Position numbers and translations under genes: made by a program
DNA from: Pseudoduganella violacea
GTDB lineage: Bacteria; Pseudomonadota; Gammaproteobacteria; Burkholderiales; Burkholderiaceae_D
Length of the DNA: 64,000 nt
Direction of reading: 5' to 3'
Assembly (NCBI RefSeq): GCF_014191875.1
Contig: NZ_JACHXD010000001.1
Coordinates: 124,001-188,000, forward strand
Shown here: positions 18,185 through 27,052 of the stretch, in pieces
Numbering within the stretch: position 1 is the stretch's first letter
How the letters are laid out: each line of letters opens with the position of its first letter
Notes under the pieces: model-generated
Seen by the model: only the letters and a program-made list of their open reading frames with translations
Told to the model about the DNA's origin: nothing
The model's database searches: none

Positions 18185-19285
18185 TCAGTGCGGCATGCGC
18201 AGCAGGGCTTTGACGGTGGCGCCCGACAAGGCGTCTTCGGCGGCCTGGTTGATCTGCTCCAGCTCATACACCTTCATCATGCGGTCGGCCGGGAAGCGGC
18301 CCTGGCGGAACAGCTCCACCAGGCGCGGAATGAAGACGTCGGGCACTGCGTCGCCCATCACGCTGCCGCGCACTACACGTCCGCGCAGCAAATGCCATAG
18401 GTCGATGTCGAAGCGCGAGCCGGCCGGCGGCGCGCCAGTGATCACGCATACGCCGTTTTCCGCCAGCGCATCGACGGCCTGGGTCATCACCCGCGTGACG
18501 CCGGTCGATTCGACCGCGCCGTGCACGCCGCCTTCCGTGATGGCGCGGATGCGCGCCACAGCGTCCTCCTTGCTGCCGTTGACGGTATGGGTCGCGCCCA
18601 GTTCGCGCGCCAGATCGAGGCGACTGTCCTTGATATCCACCGCGATGATGGCGGCGCAGCCGGCCACGCGGGCGGCCATGATGGCGGCAAGGCCCACGGC
18701 GCCGGTACCGAAAACGGCCAGCGTGCTGCCCGGTGTGGGCCGCAGGGTGTTCATCACCGCTCCAGCGCCGGTCATGATGCCGCAGGCGAAGGGGCCGAGA
18801 AATTCGAGCGGCACGTTCTGCGGAACCTTCACCACCGAACTGGCCGGCGCGATGGCGCGCGTGGCAAAGGAGGACTGGCAGAAGAAATGGCTATGCACCT
18901 CATACATGCCGTGGTGCAGGCAGGTCGAACCATCCAGGCGCGCGCCGCCGAAATTCAGCGCCACATGGTGCACGCAGTAGGTGGGCAGGCCGCTGCGGCA
19001 TTTCTCGCAGACGCCGCAGGCGCCAAGGCTCAGCACCACATGGTCGCCCACCGCCACCTTGCCCACGCGCGCGCCCACGCGCTCGACGATGCCCGCGCCC
19101 TCATGGCCGAGCACGATGGGCAGCGGCGTGGCGATGTGCTGGTCGCGCACGGCGAGATCGGTGTGGCAGATGCCGGTGGCGACCACGCGCACCAGCACCT
19201 CGTCGTCGCGTGGATCGTCCAGCGTCAGGTCGGCCAGGCGGAACGGTTCCGCGGCGCGGCCGGCCAAGGCGGCTCGTATCTTCAT
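18185..19285 (-). CDS. Zinc-dependent alcohol dehydrogenase (aryl-alcohol type)
   Basis: Medium-chain dehydrogenase, 366 residues. Catalytic zinc ligands are in GICHTDLAVRD and LGHEGAGIVE; the structural zinc loop is CGVCEKCRSGLPTYC; the cofactor motif is GTGAVGLAAIMAARV, followed by an Asp (AVDIKDSR) that favours NAD over NADP. The overall form resembles benzyl/aryl-alcohol dehydrogenase (XylB/AreB). ATG has GGGAG about five bases before it. First gene of a two-gene unit with the GMC oxidoreductase and divergent from the LysR gene 104 bp away; a shared substrate such as an aromatic or long-chain alcohol is likely but unproven. Confidence 0.87.
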   Translation of the reverse strand: MKIRAALAGRAAEPFRLADLTLDDPRDDEVLVRVVATGICHTDLAVRDQHIATPLPIVLGHEGAGIVERVGARVGKVAVGDHVVLSLGACGVCEKCRSGLPTYCVHHVALNFGGARLDGSTCLHHGMYEVHSHFFCQSSFATRAIAPASSVVKVPQNVPLEFLGPFACGIMTGAGAVMNTLRPTPGSTLAVFGTGAVGLAAIMAARVAGCAAIIAVDIKDSRLDLARELGATHTVNGSKEDAVARIRAITEGGVHGAVESTGVTRVMTQAVDALAENGVCVITGAPPAGSRFDIDLWHLLRGRVVRGSVMGDAVPDVFIPRLVELFRQGRFPADRMMKVYELEQINQAAEDALSGATVKALLRMPH

Positions 19286-19389
19286 TTGTCTCCCTTTCAT
19301 TGCGTTAGTCGGCGCTGCGGATTGTAGAATCGGCCATTTGAGCAAACAATCCTCGATCTCTGAAACCCTATGTCAGTCTGGAGCGAACA

Positions 19390-20304
19390 ATGAATTACCA
19401 ATTCCCGTGGATCGAAGCCTTCGTCAAAGTGCTGGAGACGGGCAGTTTTACCGAGGCGGCGCGCGTGCTGGGCGTGACCAAGTCGGTGGTCAGCAAGCGC
19501 GTGCAGGATCTGGAACAGGCGCTGGGCGCCAAGCTGCTGCACCGCTCCACGCGCCGCCTGACGCCCACCGATGTGGGCCAGGGCTTTTACGAGAAAACGC
19601 GCAGCATCCTGATCGACCTCGATGGCGCGGTGGAGGACGTGACGAAGAGCGGCGGCCGGCTGACGGGCGCCATCCGCATTTCCGCGCCCATGAGTTTCGG
19701 CACCATGCACCTGGGGCCGGCGCTGTATCCGTTTCTGCGGCGGCATGCGCAGTTACAGGTGGCGCTCTCGCTCAACGACCAGCGCACCGACCTGCAGACC
19801 GAAGGTTTCGACCTGGGCATACGCATCGGACGGCCTGGCGACTCTTCGCTGATCGGCCGCAAGCTGGGCATCAGCCGCCGCGTGCTGGTCTGCAGTCCAG
19901 AATACGCGCGGCGCAAAGGCATCCCCGCCACGCCGGAGGAATTGCGCGACCACGACTGCATCCACTACCTGACCGTCAATCCCAACCAGCTCTGGCAATT
20001 CGAGCGCCCGAACGGCGAAATCCGCTCGGCCCCGATCAGCGCCCGCTTCATCGTCAACAACGGCGAAGCGACGCGCGACGCCGCTTGCGCCGGCCTGGGC
20101 ATTTCGGTGCAGCCGCTCTTTCTGGCCTGGGAGGCGATCCGCGACGGCCGGCTGCAGATCCTGCCGAATTTCAAATTGGCGGACGACTACATTTATGCAC
20201 TCTACCCGCAGGACCGCCACCGTTCCGAAAAGGTGCGCGCCATCGTCGAATACCTGTCCGGCTGCTGGCAGCAACCGGCCTGGGAGCGCGTGATTTACCC
20301 ATAA
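19390..20304 (+). CDS. LysR family transcriptional regulator
   Basis: 304 residues. The N-terminal winged HTH (FVKVLETGSFTEAARVLGVT, about 11-30) is followed by an LTTR linker helix and the two-lobe effector domain (about 90-295). It belongs to the CrgA/DsdC-like group common in Burkholderiales. Divergent from the alcohol dehydrogenase; the 104-bp gap probably contains its operator and both promoters. It also lies upstream of the alpha-oxoamine synthase operon in the same direction, but that operon has its own strong promoter, so control of the dehydrogenases is the better guess. Confidence 0.87.
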   Translation: MNYQFPWIEAFVKVLETGSFTEAARVLGVTKSVVSKRVQDLEQALGAKLLHRSTRRLTPTDVGQGFYEKTRSILIDLDGAVEDVTKSGGRLTGAIRISAPMSFGTMHLGPALYPFLRRHAQLQVALSLNDQRTDLQTEGFDLGIRIGRPGDSSLIGRKLGISRRVLVCSPEYARRKGIPATPEELRDHDCIHYLTVNPNQLWQFERPNGEIRSAPISARFIVNNGEATRDAACAGLGISVQPLFLAWEAIRDGRLQILPNFKLADDYIYALYPQDRHRSEKVRAIVEYLSGCWQQPAWERVIYP

Positions 20305-20460
20305 AATATTTCTAATTCACAGTGATAATTTATTATTAACAATAGCGTCCCAGCCATAACACTTTTATTTAAGAAGTCTTTTCTCTGACATTTTTGTGAT
20401 TATGTGTGACTATTTATAGTTAAACATTACAAAATATAGACAAATTGATATAAAACTTCG

Positions 20461-20489
20461 TTGACACAACCTACCTAGACAGCTATCTT
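20461..20489 (+). promoter_or_regulatory. Strong sigma-70 promoter for the oxoamine synthase operon
   Basis: TTGACA (20461-20466), a 17-bp spacer and TATCTT (20484-20489) sit in a 232-bp AT-rich gap. Transcription should start near 20496, leaving a leader of about 40 bases with AGGAG before the ATG at 20537. Confidence 0.7.
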
Positions 20490-20497
20490 TCCGTCAC

Positions 20498-20512
20498 CGT
20501 TGAATTTCAACG
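20498..20512. promoter_or_regulatory. Inverted repeat at the predicted transcription start
   Basis: CGTTGAA-T-TTCAACG is a perfect 7-1-7 inverted repeat just downstream of the -10. Its position fits a repressor operator or a small 5' hairpin. No regulator is known for it. Confidence 0.5.
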
Positions 20513-20536
20513 TAGGATTAACGTCAGGAGTTTTGT

Positions 20537-21391
20537 ATGAATACTGTCTACAGAAGCTGGCTGTGCTCCTCTCCTTTCCGGGGGAATTTACTTCAGCGCA
20601 CTATTCAGTGCGACGCCGATATTTGTCTCTTTGATTTGGAAGATTCCGTTCCACAACACTTGAAACCGACGGCGCGCGAAGAGCTAGTAAAGCAAATGGG
20701 TCTACCCCATGAAAAGAAATATGCTTTACGTATCAATGCCTTATCTACAAGAAATGGCCTGCATGACATGATGTTGCTGGCCGATAACGATTTCGATGTG
20801 GATATTATTCAATTGCCCAAGGTCGAATCGGCCGGGGAAATCCGCATGGCCTGCCATTTGCTAAATGAAATGGGCCGTAAAGCGGAGATATTCGCCATTA
20901 TCGAAACGCTGGCAGGATTGAAAGCAATTGATGAAATCTGCGCCGTTGGCGGACAATTACGCGGTTTGATTCTGGGTTCCGCCGACATTTCTTCGGAAAT
21001 CGGCATCCAGGTCAATAATAAGGGCCGCATGCTGGGCCAGATCAAATATCAGATCGCGGTGGCCGCGCTGCGGAATGGGTTACATGCAATCGACTCGCCC
21101 TGCTTCGCCATTGACGATGCGGCATCCCTGCAAGAGGAATTGGAAATCGCGCTGGATTTGGGCTTTACCGGCAAGATCGCCATCCACCCGTCCCAGGTTG
21201 CTTCCATCAACCACGCCTTCTCGCCTTCCGAGGCCGAGCTGCGCGAAGCCATCGCCGTCGTGCGCTCGGTTGACGATTCCACCCACGGCATCGCCGCGGT
21301 GCAGGGCCAGATGATCGGCCCGCCGTTCGCCAAATACGCGCAAAAAGTCATTCAAAAAGCAGGTCTAACCACGGAGCACGCACGTCAATGA
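20537..21391 (+). CDS. HpcH/HpaI (CitE-like) CoA-ester lyase/aldolase
   Basis: 284-residue TIM-barrel enzyme of the citrate-lyase beta / malyl-CoA lyase group, which cleaves or forms C-C bonds next to a CoA thioester with Mg2+. Landmarks: LFDLEDSVP (about 31-39), the acidic metal ligand in IIETLAG, GSADISSEIG, and HPSQV near residue 220. The first third is lower in GC than the rest of the operon. Overlaps the MaoC gene by ATGA. CitE-like plus MaoC pairs occur in pathways that form and dehydrate malyl- or methylmalyl-CoA; here they probably prepare an acyl-CoA for the synthase two genes on. Direction and substrate are inferred. Confidence 0.82.
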   Translation: MNTVYRSWLCSSPFRGNLLQRTIQCDADICLFDLEDSVPQHLKPTAREELVKQMGLPHEKKYALRINALSTRNGLHDMMLLADNDFDVDIIQLPKVESAGEIRMACHLLNEMGRKAEIFAIIETLAGLKAIDEICAVGGQLRGLILGSADISSEIGIQVNNKGRMLGQIKYQIAVAALRNGLHAIDSPCFAIDDAASLQEELEIALDLGFTGKIAIHPSQVASINHAFSPSEAELREAIAVVRSVDDSTHGIAAVQGQMIGPPFAKYAQKVIQKAGLTTEHARQ

Positions 21392-21897
21392 AAAAGAGCA
21401 TCAGCGTCCTGGAACATATCGATGGACAGCGTTACCGCGAATCGCATGGCATGTACTACGAAGATTTCGATGTCGGCGATATTTATGAGCACCGTCCCGG
21501 CCGCACCATCTCGGAGGCGGACAATACCTGGATGTCCCTGCTGTGCATGAACACCCATCCGCTGCACATCGACGCGGCCTATGGCGAGCAGACGGAGTTC
21601 AAGAAGCCCCTGGTGTCGAGCCTGATCACCTTCGCCATCATCGGTGGCTTGAGCCTGGCCAGCACCAGCGCGCGCGGCGTAGCGAACCTGGGCTGGAGCA
21701 ATGTGCGCTTCCTCTCGCCGGTATTCGCCGGCGACACCATCTATGCCGAAACGCGCGTGGTGGCCAAGCGCCAGTCGGACTCCCGTCCCGGCGACGGCAT
21801 CGTGACGGTGGAAACCAAGGGCTTCGTGCATCCTGACCGGCAGTTCATGGTCTGCGAGCGCAGCTTCCTGGTGCCGCTGCGCAACGCCCAGCAATAA
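21388..21897 (+). CDS. MaoC-like enoyl-CoA hydratase/dehydratase
   Basis: 169-residue hot-dog-fold protein. The hydratase-2 catalytic pair appears as MNTHPLHIDAAYG (Asn/His then Asp context), and the substrate loop as GWSNVRFLSPVFAGDT. The length matches single-domain MaoC dehydratases, and the YYEDFDVGDIYEHRPGRTIS opening matches mesaconyl/methylmalyl-CoA dehydratase relatives. Overlaps the CitE-like gene by four bases, so the two products are likely made together and act in sequence (aldol addition, then loss or addition of water). Confidence 0.82.
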   Translation: MKKSISVLEHIDGQRYRESHGMYYEDFDVGDIYEHRPGRTISEADNTWMSLLCMNTHPLHIDAAYGEQTEFKKPLVSSLITFAIIGGLSLASTSARGVANLGWSNVRFLSPVFAGDTIYAETRVVAKRQSDSRPGDGIVTVETKGFVHPDRQFMVCERSFLVPLRNAQQ

Positions 21898-21906
21898 GGC
21901 CGCGCC

Positions 21907-22848
21907 ATGCGTATCCTCAACAGCAAGGATGTGCGCGCCCTGGTGACGATGGCCGATGCTGTGGCGGCGCTGCGCGAGGGTTACCGCGCCAGCGTGGCCG
22001 AGCCGGCCCTGGTGCCGGCGCGTACCATCATTTCGCCGCCGGGCAGCCACGCCTACCTGGGCGCCATGCCGGCTTTCGGCGGCAGCGCGCGCAAATTCAC
22101 CGTCAAGGTGGCGGCCCTGCACCTGCACGAGCAGGAGGCAGCCAGCATGCATTCGCTGGTGACGGTGCAGGACGGCGCCACGGGCCAGTTCCAGGCTCTG
22201 ATCGAGGGCAATAGCCTGACCGCGCTGCGCACCGGCGCCACCGCCGCCCTGGTGACGGACCTGCTGGCCCCGGCCGACGCCGACACCGTGGCCATCATCG
22301 GCAGCGGCGCGCAGGCGCTGACCCAGCTGGAAGCCATGTGTGCGGTGCGGCCGATCCGGCGCGCCCAGATCTATTCGCGCCACGGCGCCAATGTGCAGGC
22401 CTTCATCGAACGCTGCGCCGCCGTCAAAGGCATCGCATGTGAACTGCTGGCGGCGCCCAGCCTGCGCCACGCGCTGGAAGGCGCGGCCATCATCTGCACC
22501 GCCACCACCTCGGAAACGCCGCTGATCGAGGCCGGCGACCTGCTTGCGCGCTGCCATATCAACGCGGTCGGCAACCACACCGACGACAGCATCGAAGTCG
22601 GGCGCTCGGTGCTGGACCAGGCCTTCCTGGCCGTGGAGGAGCGCGCCGCCGCCATCCGCGAAGCGGGCGAATTCAATCACCGCGCAGCGGAAATCGGCGA
22701 GCTGCTGAACCAGGCCAAGCCGCCGGCGCCATCCGGCCACAGCGTCTTCGTGTCGGTCGGCACCGCCTTCCAGGACTTGTGCATCGCCACCCTGATCCAG
22801 CAGCGCGCCGACCAGGCGCAGGCCGGACAGCTTATCGAATTTGCTTGA
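21907..22848 (+). CDS. Ornithine cyclodeaminase / mu-crystallin family protein
   Basis: 313-residue NAD(P)-dependent enzyme. Rossmann motif AIIGSGAQALTQLEAM (about 128-143); the substrate arginine and lysine region lies in FTVKVAALH and EGNSLTALRTGATAAL. Members catalyse ornithine to proline, alanine dehydrogenation, opine-type reductions (SbnB) or reduction of cyclic ketimines. Starts nine bases after MaoC. In an operon with an alpha-oxoamine synthase, reduction of a cyclic imine formed from an aminoketone is an attractive role, but it could equally supply the amino acid substrate. Exact reaction not assigned. Confidence 0.82.
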   Translation: MRILNSKDVRALVTMADAVAALREGYRASVAEPALVPARTIISPPGSHAYLGAMPAFGGSARKFTVKVAALHLHEQEAASMHSLVTVQDGATGQFQALIEGNSLTALRTGATAALVTDLLAPADADTVAIIGSGAQALTQLEAMCAVRPIRRAQIYSRHGANVQAFIERCAAVKGIACELLAAPSLRHALEGAAIICTATTSETPLIEAGDLLARCHINAVGNHTDDSIEVGRSVLDQAFLAVEERAAAIREAGEFNHRAAEIGELLNQAKPPAPSGHSVFVSVGTAFQDLCIATLIQQRADQAQAGQLIEFA

Positions 22849-22874
22849 AGCCCCCCCTATTCAAAGGAAAGAAC

Positions 22875-24098
22875 ATGCCAGACGATCTGATTGCCCCACG
22901 CAGAAACCAGTTCATGAACAACGAGAAGGCGGTTGCCATCGGCTCGCGCTTCTGGGAAGAGACGGCGGCCCACGGCCTGGCCGGCATCGTCGCCTCGCTC
23001 GGCAAAGACGGCTACTTCACCACCGACAACGGCCACCGTTTCGTCAACCTGAGCTGCTGCTCCTACCTGGACCTGGATTCCCATCCGCACATCATCCAGG
23101 GCGCTATCCGCGCGCTGGAAAAATACGGCGTGCTCGATCATTGCATCTCGCGCGTACGGGTGCAGATGCCGGCCCTGCTGGAACTGGAAGACAGCCTGTC
23201 CTCCCTGTTCCGCGCCAAGGTCGTTACCGCCATTTCGGCCAGCGCCGCCAGCGCCGGCATCCTGCCGCTGATCGCCTCCGGCCACCTGGCCAATGGCGAA
23301 AAGCCGGTGGTGGTGTTCGACAAGAACGCGCACTTCTCGATGAACCTGTACAAGGCTGTGTGCGCCGACGAAACCGAAGTGCTGACCGCGCCGCACAACG
23401 ATATGAACTTCCTGGAGGACGTCTGCAAGAAGCATAAGAACGTCGCCTATATCTGCGACGGCACCTACAGCATGGGCGGCCACGCTCCGGCCGAGGAACT
23501 GCTCGCGCTGCAGGAAAAATATGGTCTGTTCCTGTACTTCGACGATTCGCACTCGCTCTCCATCGTCGGCGAAAAAGGCGAAGGCTATATCCGCTCCAGC
23601 ATCCAGGAGGTGAACGACCGCACCATCATCGTGGCGACGCTGAACAAGGCCTACGGCGCGGCCGGCGCGGCCATCATGTTCGGCCCGAAACGCAGCGACC
23701 AGGCGCTGACCCTGGAACGCTTCGGCGGCCCGCTGGCCTGGTCGCAGCCAATGAACACGGCGGCCATCGGCGGCGCCCTGGCCGCGGCCGAAATCCACAA
23801 CAGCCCGGAACTCAAGGAGCGCCAGGAAAAACTGCAGCGCAATATCAAGCTGTTCGACGCACGCATCGACACCGAGCAGAAAGGCTTGCAGTTCCCGATC
23901 CGCGTGGTGCGCGCCAGCCACGAGAACGTCATCAACGTCGGCCTCGACCTGTACCGCCAGGGCTTCTATGTGTCGCCGGTATTCTTCCCCATCGTGGCGC
24001 GCGACAAGGCCGGCCTGCGCGTGATGCTGCGCGCCGGGATGCCGGAGTCGGAAGTGCAGCGCCTGTGCGACACCATCCTGCGCAATAAACTGTTCTGA
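22875..24098 (+). CDS. Alpha-oxoamine synthase (PLP, KBL/BioF/SPT/CqsA-like)
   Basis: Condenses an amino acid with an acyl-CoA, with loss of CO2, to make an alpha-aminoketone. 407 residues, fold-type I. PLP motifs: DDSHSLSIVGEKGEGY (Asp/His stacking region) and the Schiff-base lysine in ATLNKAYGAAG (Lys258). ISASAASAGILPLI replaces the usual glycine-rich phosphate-binding start. Closest in pattern to serine palmitoyltransferase, KBL and CqsA rather than to BioF; no biotin genes are near. ATG preceded by AAAGGAAAG. It sits between an ornithine-cyclodeaminase-family gene and an EamA exporter, which suggests a dedicated secreted metabolite or signal. Amino acid and acyl substrates unknown. Confidence 0.85.
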   Translation: MPDDLIAPRRNQFMNNEKAVAIGSRFWEETAAHGLAGIVASLGKDGYFTTDNGHRFVNLSCCSYLDLDSHPHIIQGAIRALEKYGVLDHCISRVRVQMPALLELEDSLSSLFRAKVVTAISASAASAGILPLIASGHLANGEKPVVVFDKNAHFSMNLYKAVCADETEVLTAPHNDMNFLEDVCKKHKNVAYICDGTYSMGGHAPAEELLALQEKYGLFLYFDDSHSLSIVGEKGEGYIRSSIQEVNDRTIIVATLNKAYGAAGAAIMFGPKRSDQALTLERFGGPLAWSQPMNTAAIGGALAAAEIHNSPELKERQEKLQRNIKLFDARIDTEQKGLQFPIRVVRASHENVINVGLDLYRQGFYVSPVFFPIVARDKAGLRVMLRAGMPESEVQRLCDTILRNKLF

Positions 24099-24109
24099 TC
24101 GGCGCGCGC

Positions 24110-24979
24110 ATGAACGGCCTGACCCGCATCCTGCCGCTGATTTCCTTGCTGGTCACGCTGACCATCTGGGCTTCCGTGCCCACGGTGGCCAAGGCGGCGC
24201 TGGCGCATGTGTCGCTGGTCACTTACCTGATGCTGCGCTACACGCTGGCGGGCCTGTTCATGCTGCCCTACCTGAAGCAGACCGTGGCCGGCGCGTCCGG
24301 GCTGTCCTGGCGCAGCTGGGCCGTGCTGGTGGTCAGCAGCTGCCTGATCATCTATGTGCAGACCTGGGCCATCCAGCAGGTCACGGCCAGCTGGTACATC
24401 GTCGTGTTCTCCAGCTGCCCGGTGCTGATCGCGCTGCTGCTGCGCTACCGCTTCACCACCCGCGCCGTGGCCGGCCTGCTGGCCACGGTGGCCGGCCTGG
24501 CCCTGTATCTGCAGGACAGCCATGCCGCCGGTGCGCCTTTCCAGCTGGGCGCCCTGCTCGGCGTGCTGACCGGCATGCTGGCCTGGGTCGCCTATACCGT
24601 TATCATCACGCGCTTCCATGCCGTCTATAACGACACCCAGATCACCGCCATCTGCAGCTATATCGGCGCGCTCTTCAGCCTGATGCTGTTTATCGCCGCC
24701 GGCGACTACAGCGTGCGGCAGGCCAGTTGGCCGGTGGCTGCCGCCATCATCGTCAGCGGCGTGCTGATGCCGCTCTCGCTGTGGTGTTATTCGTATTCGA
24801 TGCGCAAGGCCGAGGCGCTCACCATCTTCGGCCAGTATCTGGAACCCTTGATCGGATTGTTCATCGCCTTCCTGGTTTTCGGCGCCGAGCTGACCGCCTT
24901 TGCCTGCGGCGCCGTGGCCCTGATCCTGTGCGGCACCATCGCCGTCACCCGCTATAGCGTAAAGCCGGTGCGCCCATGA
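24110..24979 (+). CDS. EamA/DMT family transporter
   Basis: 289-residue inner-membrane protein with ten predicted helices in two EamA repeats, the drug/metabolite exporter fold. The first repeat includes WASVPTVAKAALAHVS and the second MLAWVAYTVIITRFH. Starts 11 bases after the oxoamine synthase and ends the operon. DMT carriers often export amino acids, amines or related metabolites, so it is the natural candidate to release the product of the four upstream enzymes. No clear terminator follows. Confidence 0.83.
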   Translation: MNGLTRILPLISLLVTLTIWASVPTVAKAALAHVSLVTYLMLRYTLAGLFMLPYLKQTVAGASGLSWRSWAVLVVSSCLIIYVQTWAIQQVTASWYIVVFSSCPVLIALLLRYRFTTRAVAGLLATVAGLALYLQDSHAAGAPFQLGALLGVLTGMLAWVAYTVIITRFHAVYNDTQITAICSYIGALFSLMLFIAAGDYSVRQASWPVAAAIIVSGVLMPLSLWCYSYSMRKAEALTIFGQYLEPLIGLFIAFLVFGAELTAFACGAVALILCGTIAVTRYSVKPVRP

Positions 24980-25070
24980 CATCCGTCCGTCTTCCTGCCC
25001 GCTGCATGGGGCATGCAAGCCCACAGAAGGTGCCGCCCACGGCACTCCGACTTCATTTTTTGGAGGAACC

Positions 25071-26687
25071 ATGCGATCTTTACTGATTCTATGCGCCGGT
25101 TTGTGCGCCGGGGCTGTCGCCCAGGCACAGGAACCGGTGGTGGCCGAAAAACCGCTGCGCGCCCACCTGGCCTACCTTGCCAGCGACCTGCTGGAAGGGC
25201 GCGGCACCGGCCAGCGCGGCGCCGACCTGGCCGTGCGCTATCTGGAGAAGCAGGCGGCCGAAGCCGGTCTCAAACCCCTACCCAACGGCAGCTATCGCCA
25301 AGTGGTGCCGATGCTGGGCATGAAAATCCAATCGACCAGCCAGATGAGCATCGTCGCCAATGGCAAGAGCCAGGCGCTGGAATTCGGCCGCGACGTGATC
25401 TACGGCTCGGGCAACGGCGAATCCGAGCTGCGCGTGGACGTGCCGATGGTCTTCGTCGGCTACGGCATCCGCGCACCGGAAGAGAACTGGGACGATTACA
25501 AAGGCGTGGACGTGCGCGGCAAGCTGCTGCTGATGATGCTCAACGATCCGCAGCCGACGGTCGATGAACCGAACCGTTTCGGCGGCAAGTCGCTGACCTA
25601 TTACGGCCGCTGGGATTACAAGTTCGAGGAAGCTTTCCGCCAGGGCGCGCTCGGCGTGCTGGTGCTGCACACGGACGCTTCGGCCTCCTACCCCTTCTAT
25701 GTACCGGCCAACGCCTATAAGCTGGAGCGCGTGCACCTGGCCGGCGGCGGCAACCGTTTCGAAGGCTGGCTGGAGGAAAACGCCAGCAAGGCGCTGTTCA
25801 CGGCCAGCGGCCTCGATCTGGCGGCACTGCGCGCCAGCGCCGAATCGCGCGCCTTCCGTCCGGTGGAACTGACGGCCAGCGCGCATATCGAAATGCACAG
25901 CAGCATGCGCCAGCTGGAACAGTCGAATATCATCGGCATCGTTCCCGGCAGCGACCCGCAGCTGAAACACCAGGCCATGGTGTATTCGGCGCATTGGGAC
26001 CATCTGGGCAAGGATCTGGGCAAGGACGACAAGAACGCCCGCACCGGCAAGACCGACCATATCTGGAACGGCGCGGTGGATAACGCCTCCGGCTCGGCAG
26101 CCCTACTGGCTATGGCGCAGGCGGCGGCGAAGAAACCGGCGCGCCGCACCCAGATCTTCTTCTGGCCCTGCGCCGAGGAAGAGGGCATGCTGGGCAGCGC
26201 AGCCTATATCCGCCAGCCGGCCTGGCCGCTGGCGCAGACCGCCGCCAACCTGAATCTGGACAGCATGAATTTTGTCGGCGTGACGCGCGATATGGGCGTG
26301 CCGGGCAGCGATGCCAGCACCCTGCGCGCCACCTCGGCCGAAGTGGCGGCGAAGATGGGGCTGAAGCTGGTGCCGGAAGTGCCGGATCCGGCGGGCAGCT
26401 TCTTCCGCAGCGACCACTATAACTTCGTGAAGGCGGGCATCCCGGGCATCCGTGTCGGCTCTTCGGTGTTCTCGGGCGACGGCCTGTTCGACTTCGTCAA
26501 CGATCCGACCGGCTCGCTGGCACGCATCCGCGACTACACCCAGCACTATCACCAGGTATCGGACGAATACAATCCGGCCTGGGATCTGTCGGGTATGGTG
26601 CAGCAGGCGCAGTTCACGCTTAACCTCGGCTATGCCGTGGCGAACGCCGAGCGCATGCCCTCCTTCAAAGGCCAGCCGCCGCGCTAA
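25071..26687 (+). CDS. Secreted M28 family metallopeptidase with PA domain
   Basis: Zinc aminopeptidase-like hydrolase of 538 residues with a Sec signal peptide (cleaved near AVAQAQ, about 21), so periplasmic or secreted. A protease-associated insert occupies about 120-270. Two-zinc ligands are seen in order: His in SAHWDHLG, Asp in NGAVDNASGS, Glu-Glu in CAEEEGMLG (catalytic Glu first), Asp in LNLDSMN, and His in QHYHQVSDEY. GGAGG lies five bases before the ATG. Transcribed alone; its stop overlaps that of the convergent YjbR gene by three bases. Confidence 0.9.
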   Translation: MRSLLILCAGLCAGAVAQAQEPVVAEKPLRAHLAYLASDLLEGRGTGQRGADLAVRYLEKQAAEAGLKPLPNGSYRQVVPMLGMKIQSTSQMSIVANGKSQALEFGRDVIYGSGNGESELRVDVPMVFVGYGIRAPEENWDDYKGVDVRGKLLLMMLNDPQPTVDEPNRFGGKSLTYYGRWDYKFEEAFRQGALGVLVLHTDASASYPFYVPANAYKLERVHLAGGGNRFEGWLEENASKALFTASGLDLAALRASAESRAFRPVELTASAHIEMHSSMRQLEQSNIIGIVPGSDPQLKHQAMVYSAHWDHLGKDLGKDDKNARTGKTDHIWNGAVDNASGSAALLAMAQAAAKKPARRTQIFFWPCAEEEGMLGSAAYIRQPAWPLAQTAANLNLDSMNFVGVTRDMGVPGSDASTLRATSAEVAAKMGLKLVPEVPDPAGSFFRSDHYNFVKAGIPGIRVGSSVFSGDGLFDFVNDPTGSLARIRDYTQHYHQVSDEYNPAWDLSGMVQQAQFTLNLGYAVANAERMPSFKGQPPR

Positions 26688-27052
26688 GCCTGGGCTTCCG
26701 CCAGCAAGGCCCGCTGCCGGGTCTTGCTGAGCGATGCCAGGGCGCGCTCATACGACCACTGCACCAGTTCCCGCAGATAGTCTTCGGGAAAGGCTTGCAC
26801 GTTCACGATCGTGGCCCAGTGAAAGCGCGCCATGAAGCGCGCCGGCTTCACGCCCGGCATGCCGGTCAATTCCAGAAAACGATCGGGCGTGGCGCGAAAG
26901 CTGAAGCGCCATTGTTCCGGCTCGCTGGTCTTGAACCAGGCGAAATGCTTGCCGCCCACTGTGTAGGTCAGGACATTCGAAGGCGGGCCGTGCAAGGCTT
27001 CCACGGCGGCTGGAAAGCTGTTGCAGAGGTCTTTCGCTTGCTGGATATTCAT
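26684..27052 (-). CDS. MmcQ/YjbR family protein
   Basis: 122-residue cytoplasmic protein of the YjbR (CyaY-like fold) family, sometimes labelled DNA-binding. Typical features: N-terminal DLCNSFPAAVE, the strand pair VLTYTVGGKHFAWF, FRATPDRFLELTGMPGVKPA, and the ending ELVQWSYERALASLSKTRQ. ATG at 27052 has GGAGAG just upstream; a longer frame exists but has no ribosome binding site. Isolated gene, convergent with the M28 peptidase. The cellular role of the family is not settled. Confidence 0.85.
   Translation of the reverse strand: MNIQQAKDLCNSFPAAVEALHGPPSNVLTYTVGGKHFAWFKTSEPEQWRFSFRATPDRFLELTGMPGVKPARFMARFHWATIVNVQAFPEDYLRELVQWSYERALASLSKTRQRALLAEAQA

Noticed and set aside
25030..25045. Hairpin GTGCCG-CCCA-CGGCAC before the M28 gene, as terminator of the oxoamine operon
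   Set aside because: Only a 6-bp stem, and the T-run begins ten bases later; too weak to call.
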